A DNA stretch of 64,000 nt from Desulfovibrio sp. Marseille-P6017 (GTDB lineage: Bacteria > Bacillota_A > Clostridia > Peptostreptococcales > Peptostreptococcaceae), in assembly GCA_900604495.1 (NCBI GenBank), contig UWOR01000003.1, forward strand, positions 227,405-291,404, given 5' to 3'. Of the stretch, positions 48,123 to 55,869 are shown piece by piece. Position 1 is the first letter of the stretch. The number at the start of each line of letters is the position of its first letter. The notes beneath the pieces are model-generated. The model saw nothing but the letters and a program-made list of their open reading frames with translations. It was not told the DNA's origin and did no database searches. The position numbers and the translations under genes are program-made.

Positions 48123-49717
48123 CTTCAACTAATAAAATAAAGCTTAATATAGATGGTACTATAAATGAATTTGATAAAGGTATAGGTGCTGCTACAAATG
48201 CAGAAATAGTTTATAATCTAGATGGGAATTACAGTTACTTTACAACTTATTTAGGAACAGATAAAAACTATAATGATAATAGAACAAGTATAATATTTAG
48301 GATATTTGCAGATGGTGAAGAAATTTATACTTCTGATGTAATAAGAAAAGATTCTAAAGCTGAATTTGTAAGTTTAGATATAACTGGGGTGAAAGAACTT
48401 AAGTTAGTAGCAGATGATGCTGGAGATGGAGGTCTTGGAGACTTTACTTCATGGGCAGATACTAAAGTTTACACTACAAACTCTAAACCACAGTTAACTA
48501 TACCAAAATCAATATCTACTAAATTAGGAGAAGTAGTAGACTTAAATGAAAGTTATAGCGCAATTGACACAGAAGATGGAGACATAACTTCTAATATTGA
48601 GGTAAGAGGTAAAGTAAACTTTAATAAACCAGGTAAATACCCTATAATATACACTGTTACTGATAGTGATGGTAATAAAGTAAGTAAGACTAGAACTATA
48701 GCAGTAGTTAATATGGATGATAATAAATACTTAACTGATTATGAGTGGAATTCTACTCAAAATAGCTATAAATCTCCTAATAAAGATAAATCTATAAGTG
48801 GAAATACAATAAAGCTTACAGATGAAAATAATCAAGAAGTAGTTTATGAGAGAGGTATAGGTGCTCATTCAACTTCAACGATAATATATGATTTAAGTGA
48901 TAAAGACTATGCATACTTTACATCATATGTAGGTGTGGATAGGGCTATGTTTGGAACTGTTGGTTGTGTAAGTTTTGAAGTTTATGTTGATGGTGAGAAG
49001 AAATTCGATAGTGGAGTCATGAATTCAAGAGAACCACAAAAGTATGTTGAAGTAGATATAAATGATGCTAAAGAGTTAAAGCTAGTAGTGACAGATGGAG
49101 GTAATGGACAAGGGTCAGACCATGCATCTTGGGCAGATGCTAAACTGCATTTTGCGAACGCTGAATCAAGCGTAGATTTAAGTGAAGTAGTAAGTATAGA
49201 AGATAAATATCTTAAATCAAGTATAAAGAAAGTACTTAATTTATCTAGTGATAATATAACAGTTGGTGATATGCAAAAAATTACTAGTTTAAATGTTCAA
49301 GGAGCTGAAAGCTTAAATGGACTACAGTATGCGAAAAATTTAGAATCATTAAATATAGAATATAATGAAATAAGTGATTTATCACCGCTTAAAGATCTTA
49401 AAAAATTAACAGATTTAAGAGCTAATCCTCAAATAATAACATTAGGATAAATAGATAAAAAGGATAATAGAGTGACAATAGACTATGATGTTTTAAATAG
49501 AAAAGGTGAAAAGTTATCACCAATAAGTTTGACGATAAGAAACAATCAAACATTAGAAGATATTACATTAGATTTATCACAGTGTGTAGATGAAAATGGC
49601 GTAATATCTTTTGATACTACAGACTTTGATTCTGTTATATATAGTGTGTATTTAGGATATGAAGATATTAATGATAACTATTTATCACAAGTATTATTTA
49701 TGTTTAGTAATAAATGA
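48123..49717 (+). pseudogene. Detached C-terminal part of M60 gene 3
   Basis: Homologous continuation of the truncated gene in the other frame: from the codons VASTNKIKLNIDGT after the frameshift it completes the NPCBM domain, then gives an Ig-like domain, another NPCBM domain, and the leucine-rich segment up to PQIITLG. TAA at 49448-49450 interrupts it a second time. The last 89 codons (IDKKDNRVTIDYDV to FMFSNK) remain in frame after that stop and match the end of paralogue 2. Without a ribosome binding site or signal peptide these pieces are unlikely to be expressed. Confidence 0.9.
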
Positions 49718-49764
49718 TTAACCTTTGCAATATCAAGTAAATGCTATATATATATGAAATATGA

Positions 49765-49810
49765 AAACAAAAATTGTATTCAAATTTAATCTGGATACAA
49801 TTTTTTTGTT
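49765..49810 (+). terminator. Terminator after the M60 cluster
   Basis: AAAATTGTATTCA pairs with TGGATACAATTTT (one G-T pair) and is followed by a T run. Confidence 0.82.
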
Positions 49811-49948
49811 TTTGTGTCATTTACCTATAAAAGTATGTCGTTTACGAAGTATTTATAATTTTATAAAAAAGATATATTATCATTAAGATAAGAGGAGTAC
49901 GATCAAAAATATTTATAAAAATAAATATTTTATTAAGGAGAGATAGTA

Positions 49949-50475
49949 ATGATTAAAATAAAAGACAGCGATTTAATGATTATGAAGAGGATACTAGGAG
50001 ATTTATATCCAGAAAATGGAAATACTGAAGAAGTAATTTTATTAAGTAAAGCTATTGATAAAATAATCCCATTAGTGAATTTAGCCAAAAAGATAGAGAT
50101 AAATTTATTAAATTATATGCAGGTATAAAAGTAGAAAATACGCAAGATGTAAATAAGCTTTCAGAAGCTATAAATAAAGAATAGGAAAAAAGAAAAATAT
50201 CATTTCTAGATAATGAAAATATATCAATGATAAATGTATTTTTACATTCACCAGAAGATAGTGAAGTATTTGTAGGGCATGCAGGTATCTTACTACAAAT
50301 AAAAAATGAATTATTATTTATTGAAAAATATGCACCAACTTTACCATTCCAAGTTTCTAAATTTAAAAATAGATTAGAATTAAAAGGATATTTAATGGAT
50401 AGACTTGATAATGATACATCTGGAAATGGTTCATCAAAGCCAATAATAATGGAGAATAATAATTTAATTAATTAG
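49949..50475 (+). pseudogene. DUF4300-family protein, broken
   Basis: An ATG behind AAGGAGA opens a 59-codon piece ending at TAA 50126-50128. After a frameshift the text continues KFIKLYAGIKVENTQDV, meets a TAG near 50181, and resumes in the 82-codon piece MINVFLHSPEDSEVFVGHAGILL to KPIIMENNNLIN. The latter resembles the C-terminal half of DUF4300 proteins (phosphate- or cell-surface-associated, function unknown). The N-terminal half and any signal peptide are missing. DUF4300 assignment is from memory of the VGHAGILL, LIFIEK and FKNRLELKGYLM pattern. Confidence 0.6.
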
Positions 50476-50481
50476 ATTAAA

Positions 50482-50517
50482 TAGCTACTAAGCAATAAGC
50501 TTAGTAGTTATTTTTTA
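50482..50517. terminator. Terminator between convergent genes
   Basis: CTACTAAGC and GCTTAGTAG form a 9-bp stem with a T run on the plus strand. It lies just past the end of the minus-strand acetyltransferase gene. Confidence 0.75.
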
Positions 50518-50530
50518 TATAATGATTTTA

Positions 50531-51160
50531 TTAAAATTCATATCCATACAAAAATACATTTAATTTAGTATTCAGATAATCTAATGATACTTCCTTTTCA
50601 TTTATTCTACTGAAGTTTTGGCTGTCATAAAATCCATAATTACATCTACTATCTGTAAATAGGTAGAAAGATTTTACATTCATACTTTTCATATAATCAG
50701 ACAAATACTTAACTAAAGCTTTACCAATACCAAGTCCCCTAGATTCTTTTGATACTATAAATAGTTGAATACAACCTTGAAATTGACATTCTTTGTCTTT
50801 TAGAACTTCCTTATATGTATTTTGAATTTTTAAGAATTCTTTAATTAAAGTATGATTTGTTTTGTTATTCATTATTGATTTAATAGAACTAATGTCAAAA
50901 TTAAAATTATTAACAGAATTAATTACACGGGTCTTATCATTCAGAGCACTACCTAAAATAAAACCAATTACTTTACCATTTTTTTGAGCGACCTTACAAA
51001 AAGAAGTATCTAAAATACATTCTTGAAGATACCCACTTAATACAATATTTAATAACGCTTCATCTTTAATAAAATCATAAAATCCAAAAGCTTCTCCAAT
51101 TAATTCTTTGATAGTCTCGTAATCAGATTCTAATAAATCTCTGTATATTACTTTGTTCAT
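50531..51160 (-). CDS. GNAT-family N-acetyltransferase
   Basis: A 209-residue acetyltransferase. The acetyl-CoA pyrophosphate loop is seen in VSKESRGLGIGKALVKYL (the R/QxxGxG/A motif) and FYLFTDSRCNYGFYDSQNF is the C-terminal motif. The N-terminus RDLLESDYETIKELIGEAFG is also typical. It is read divergently from a MerR-type regulator, with AAAGGATC before its ATG. Substrate unknown; peptide, polyamine or drug acetylation are all possible. Confidence 0.85.
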   Translation of the reverse strand: MNKVIYRDLLESDYETIKELIGEAFGFYDFIKDEALLNIVLSGYLQECILDTSFCKVAQKNGKVIGFILGSALNDKTRVINSVNNFNFDISSIKSIMNNKTNHTLIKEFLKIQNTYKEVLKDKECQFQGCIQLFIVSKESRGLGIGKALVKYLSDYMKSMNVKSFYLFTDSRCNYGFYDSQNFSRINEKEVSLDYLNTKLNVFLYGYEF

Positions 51161-51230
51161 ATCAGTAAAAAGATCCTTTCATTTAATTTATATTTATACA
51201 ACAATTATTGTATAATGATGATAATAATAT

Positions 51231-51245
51231 CTACCCTTAGGGTAG
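51231..51245. promoter_or_regulatory. Palindrome between GNAT and MerR genes, candidate MerR operator
   Basis: CTACCCTTAGGGTAG is a perfect 15-bp odd palindrome, about 40 bp before the MerR gene and 70 bp from the divergent acetyltransferase start. MerR-family promoters classically have such a dyad in the long spacer. Confidence 0.65.
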
Positions 51246-51283
51246 AGTCAATAAAATTTAAAATTTAAGAGGAAATAATAAAA

Positions 51284-52108
51284 ATGAAAAAAATATTTTC
51301 TATTGGAGAAGTTTCTAAAATTAAAGGCATAACAATAAAAGCTTTAAGATATTATCATAAAATGGGAATTTTAATTCCAAAGTACATTGATGAATATTCG
51401 GGATATAGACATTATTCTATAGATCAATTTGTATATATAGATATTATAAAAGGATGCAGATTATTGGGAATAAGTATAAAAGAACTTCAAGAAATTTTTC
51501 AACGATGTGATACAGATGAATTACTTGAATTTTTAGAAATAAAAAAACATGAAGCTAAAGAAAATATAAATAAGATGAACAAAGTAATTGAAAATATAGA
51601 TACTCTAAAGACAAGTATAAAACTATCTAAAGAAATAGTATATAAAAATGAAATAGCAATTAAATATTTTGAAACACGTTATATAATAGTTCTACCCTGT
51701 AAGGAGGTAGGTAGTTTGAATGAATTACTTTATTATTCTGATTTAGATAAGTTAATTTTAGAAAAAAATATAAATGTATCTGTGCAAAGAGGGATTATAT
51801 ATAAAATAAATGATAATATAAGTCCAGAGTCTAAATATGTATTCAATATAATTGAAGAATATAAAGACATAAAAAATGATGAAAGCATAAAAATATTGCC
51901 AAAAGGAAGATACTTAACAATGGTTTATGATACAGAAAATAAGGAACAATGTATAAAAAAAATATCAGATTATATAAAGGAAAATAATATAAGAATTGAT
52001 GATATTATAGAGTTTGATCTATATAATGATATTTTTAATACTAAAAATTATAATAGTCAAATTCAGATTTTTTTAGGCAACTATGAAGTAAATTACGAGG
52101 GATTATAG
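51284..52108 (+). CDS. MerR-family regulator with GyrI-like effector domain
   Basis: A 274-residue regulator. The winged HTH spans KIFSIGEVSKIKGITIKALRYYHKMGIL and SGYRHYSIDQF, followed by a coiled-coil dimer helix (about 75-115) and a C-terminal GyrI-like, multidrug-binding-type domain (about 120-270). This is the BmrR/BltR-like layout, which responds to small lipophilic compounds. It probably controls itself and the divergent acetyltransferase through the dyad between them. AGAGG precedes the ATG. Confidence 0.85.
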   Translation: MKKIFSIGEVSKIKGITIKALRYYHKMGILIPKYIDEYSGYRHYSIDQFVYIDIIKGCRLLGISIKELQEIFQRCDTDELLEFLEIKKHEAKENINKMNKVIENIDTLKTSIKLSKEIVYKNEIAIKYFETRYIIVLPCKEVGSLNELLYYSDLDKLILEKNINVSVQRGIIYKINDNISPESKYVFNIIEEYKDIKNDESIKILPKGRYLTMVYDTENKEQCIKKISDYIKENNIRIDDIIEFDLYNDIFNTKNYNSQIQIFLGNYEVNYEGL

Positions 52109-52133
52109 TAAGAGATAGAAATACATTTCTTAT

Positions 52134-52178
52134 ATATCAGGTAGTAATATTGACATATCAGGTATAATTTGTTATTTT
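52134..52178 (+). promoter_or_regulatory. Promoter with direct repeats before the lipoprotein gene
   Basis: TTGACA (52150-52155) and TATTTT (52173-52178) are 17 bp apart. The word ATATCAGGTA occurs at 52134-52143 and 52155-52164, exactly 21 bp apart, on both sides of the -35 box, which suggests a binding site for a regulator on one DNA face. About 120 bases of leader remain before the gene. Confidence 0.5.
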
Positions 52179-52303
52179 ATGAAATATATTATAGTAAAGC
52201 TATATTTAACTTAATATTTAGAAAAACAAAAATATATATATAGATCCTAAATATTTAAGGTAGCTGAACTTATACAGATAAAAATAAATTTGGAGGAATG
52301 ATA

Positions 52304-53218
52304 ATGAAAAAGATTTTATTAGGAACTTTATTATCAGCACTTATACTAACTTTAACTGGATGTAGTACTTCTAAAGATGAAACTGAAAATATTGATAAGG
52401 TATTTGTTTATGGCAGCTTAAGAAGTGACATGTTTAATTATGATGTTTATTTAGACGGCAAAGTTAAAGAAAACAAAAAAGCTACAGTTAAAGGGGAATT
52501 ATTCCATTTAGATAATAAAGGATATCCAGCAGTAGTTCCAGGTGATAGAGAAGTAATAGGAGAGTTAATGTCATTTGAAGATTTTGAATCTACATTAAAG
52601 GAGTTAGATGAACTAGAAGCATATGTAGAAGGTGAAGAAAATGAAAATGAATATAATAGAAAAGTTATAGATGTAACACTTGAAGATGGAAGCATAGAAA
52701 AAGCATATTATTACGAGTATAATCCATCAGCAGATTATAATAAAGATGACAAATTAATAGAAGTTGAAGATGGTGACTGGAAATCATATATGGAAAATAT
52801 AAAAGTTGAAAGAGTATTTGTATATGGAAGTTTAAGAAGTGATATGTTCAACTATAAAACTTATTTAGATGGTAAAGTTAAAGAAAGTATAAAAGGAACA
52901 ATAAGTGGAGATTTATTCTATATAGAAAATAAAGGATATCCAGCAGTAGTTCCAGGTGATGGAGAAGTTGTTGGAGAATTAATGACATTTGAAGATTTTG
53001 AATCTGTATTAGATGAACTTGATGAGTTAGAAGCTTATGAAGAAGGTAAGGAAAGTGAAAATGAATATAACAGAAAAGTTGTAAATGTAAAGATTGCAGA
53101 AGGAACTGTTATAAAAGCGTATTACTATGAATATAATCCATTAGCAGATTATAATAAAGATGATAAATTAGTTCCGGTTAAAGATGGTGACTGGAAACAA
53201 TATATAGAAAATAAATAA
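52304..53218 (+). CDS. Lipoprotein with two gamma-glutamylcyclotransferase-like domains
   Basis: A 304-residue lipoprotein: the signal MKKILLGTLLSALILTLTGC ends in the lipobox LTGC. Two AIG2/GGCT-like domains follow, at about residues 31-165 and 168-304. Each begins VFVYGSLRSDMFNY, which contains the YGSLR substrate loop, and shows GYPAVVPGD, GELM and DELDELEAYxEGxExENEYNRKVxxV with the acidic catalytic region. The copies are very similar, so the duplication is internal and fairly recent. GGCT-like enzymes act on gamma-glutamyl or related amines in the cytoplasm; an exported double version is unusual. The ATG at 52304 is preferred over 52298, which is too close to GGAGGA. Confidence 0.85.
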   Translation: MKKILLGTLLSALILTLTGCSTSKDETENIDKVFVYGSLRSDMFNYDVYLDGKVKENKKATVKGELFHLDNKGYPAVVPGDREVIGELMSFEDFESTLKELDELEAYVEGEENENEYNRKVIDVTLEDGSIEKAYYYEYNPSADYNKDDKLIEVEDGDWKSYMENIKVERVFVYGSLRSDMFNYKTYLDGKVKESIKGTISGDLFYIENKGYPAVVPGDGEVVGELMTFEDFESVLDELDELEAYEEGKESENEYNRKVVNVKIAEGTVIKAYYYEYNPLADYNKDDKLVPVKDGDWKQYIENK

Positions 53219-53222
53219 AAAT

Positions 53223-53262
53223 AAAAGCTGTTACAGATATGATATTTATAACAGCTTTTTAT
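53223..53262 (+). terminator. Terminator after the lipoprotein gene
   Basis: AAAGCTGTTA pairs with TAACAGCTTT, followed by T-rich sequence. Confidence 0.8.
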
Positions 53263-53478
53263 ATATTAAATTATACTAATATTTTGTTGGATAGATATCA
53301 GATAAAATCAAGTAATTTATGTATAAGGAAATAGATATAAAACTTTTCAAAAATCGATAAATGCTGAAAGATGTCATACGAAAATGTAAATCTTACTTAT
53401 AAGATACTATAATATATCAAAAAAATTGATAAAACTATAAATTGGGGTACATACTGATAGGGAATTAAGGAGACAGAT

Positions 53479-55437
53479 ATGCATACATATATAAATCGAA
53501 TTTATACTTTTATAACTATCTTATTTTTAATATTTATTAATGTAGAGAAAGCTTATTTATTAGAAAAAGATGATATATTATTTATTAGTTCATATAATCC
53601 AAATTTTATTAGTTTTAATGACCAAGTAAATGGAATTACTGATAGCATAGGGAAAGATATAAATCTTAAGATTGAATACATGGATTCTAAGATAGTAGGA
53701 AATGAAAATAATGAAAGAGATTTTTATAACTTACTAAAGTATAATATAAGCAATTATGAAAAATTTCAATCTATTATTGTAGGAGACGATGAAGCATTGG
53801 AATTTGCGGTTAGATACAGAGATGATATATTTAAAGGTATACCTATAGTATTTTTAGTAATAGAGAATATAAAGCTTATAGAAGAATAACTTAAATATGA
53901 CTTAGTATCTGGTGTAAGAGAATCTGAATCTTTAGGTGCAAATATAGAACTAATTACTAAACTTCATAAAGATGTGAAAAATATATATTATAACAGAGGA
54001 TTTAAGTGTTTTAGACAGGGCAACTATTCTAGAAGATGAGGAATATTATAGAAACATAGAATTAAGTATTAATACAATTGAAACTAATGATATGAGTATT
54101 GATGAATTTAAAGAAATATTATCTACTTTAAATAGTGAAGATGGAATTATAACTATTTATCCAAATAATTTTGAAAATGATTATTTGATAGGACATAAAG
54201 AAGTAACTAAACTAATTAAAGGATATACTAGCAATGTACCCATATATAGCACTCTAGGATATAATATCGGTAGTGGTAGTATAGGGGGAAAAGTCATTAA
54301 TCATTATAAACAAGGTAAAAAGCTGGAGAAATAACAAAAGCAATATTAGAAGGCAAAAATGCAAATGAATTATATATATATATAATGATAATGCAAATGA
54401 GTATATATTTGATTATAAGACAATGAAAGAGTTTAAAATAAAAAAGAAGGACTACCTAAAGGTTCAATAATTATAAATGATCCGATGAATATATACTTAA
54501 AAATAAAGACGTACGTATCCCTATTTTGGTATTCACAACTGGATTAATTAGTATAATTATTACTTTGATATTTTACATTATGTATAAAATAAAATATGAA
54601 AAAGAGCTCTTAAGTGTTATAAATGAATCTAAAGAGGTTAATAGATTAAAATCATATTTTATATCCAATATAACTCATGAGCTAAGAACACCAATTACAG
54701 TTATAACATCTGTAATGCAACTTACAAAATCTAATAAATATAAAGATAACTTTATATTAAAAGAGGATAGTGCAAAGCTTATAGATGATAATTGTAATAG
54801 ACTATTAAGATTGGTAAATAACATAATCGATATAGATAAATGTAAATCTGGAAACATAACTTTAAATCTAGATAAAGTAAATATAGTTGAACTTTCAGAA
54901 AGTGTTGTAACATTAATACTTCCATATATAAAAGCGAGAAATTTAGAAGTTATATTTGATACTACAGATGAAGAAATTATGATGAATATTGATTGTAATA
55001 AGATAGAAAGAGTATTACTTAATTTATTATCTAATGCAATTAAATTTTCAAAGAATGAAGGTATTATAAGCGTTAATTTGATAAAGATGAATGATATATT
55101 AAGGATTGTAGTAGAAGATAATGGTATAGGTATTGAAAATTGTAATTCACAGAAAATATTTGATAAATTTGTTCGACTGGATAATACTATGACTAGATAA
55201 AATGAAGGAAGTGGAATAGGTTTATCTATAGTTAAATCATTTGTAGACTTACATGATGGAAAGGTAAGTGTAGAGTCTAAATTAAATGAAGGTACTAAAT
55301 TAAATGAAGGTACTAAATTTATAGTGGATTTACCTATTAATATAGATAATAGAGAATATAAAGAATATAATTCACATGAAATAGTTAATAAATCCTTTCT
55401 GATATATATATTTAATATATTAAATTTTAGAAACTAA
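53479..55437 (+). pseudogene. Sensor histidine kinase with extracellular binding domain, broken
   Basis: Collinear fragments describe one lost kinase. An N-terminal signal/anchor and an ABC-substrate-binding-like sensor (FISSYNPNFISFNDQVNGI, VGDDEALEFAVRYR) stop at TAA after IKLIEE near 53889. Further pieces, from 54092 among others, lie in changing frames. Then come a transmembrane helix (about 54526-54600), the phosphoacceptor HELRTP, and an ATPase domain with NLLSNAIKFSK and VEDNGIGIEN. A TAA at 55198-55200 separates it from the G2 box GSGIGLSIVKSF. In the tail an 18-base unit is duplicated near 55283-55318 (ending GAAGGTACTAAA). At least four lesions are visible. No response regulator is adjacent. 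Confidence 0.85.
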
Positions 55438-55512
55438 AGTTATAATTTTAGAGATAGTTGTAAAATTTATTATAGTGAATATGTAATTAAATCAATAGAA
55501 ATATATACATAG

Positions 55513-55552
55513 TTAAGGTAGGTATAGCAGAAAATGCTAAACCTACCTTATT
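55513..55552. terminator. Hairpin terminator downstream of the kinase pseudogene
   Basis: AAGGTAGGT and TAGCA pair with TGCTA and ACCTACCTT, with one mismatch, followed by TATTTTATTT. Confidence 0.78.
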
Positions 55553-55869
55553 TTATTTAAAAAGATAAGTATAAAGTAGGATTATAATTTAAATTTGAAA
55601 AATTATAGAATTATAAAATTTATAATAAATTAAAATACAATTTAATTAATTCAAATAATTATAATTAATACAAAATTTTACTAATTACAACAAAAATATT
55701 ACCATTAACATGCAATATAAGGAAAAAAAGTAAGAATATGATAGGATTTACAAAATAAAATATTTTAATACTAAGCTATTTTAACAATAGAAAATAAAAC
55801 ACAAATTATAGCTGGTATAAAGTAAAAATGTAAAATATAGAAGTTTATTATTTTTGTAGGAAAACTTAT
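55553..55869. other. AT-rich intergenic stretch before the surface-protein gene
   Basis: About 320 very AT-rich bases; it must hold the promoter of the next gene, but I cannot place -35 and -10 boxes with confidence. No ORF or RNA fold recognised. Confidence 0.45.
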
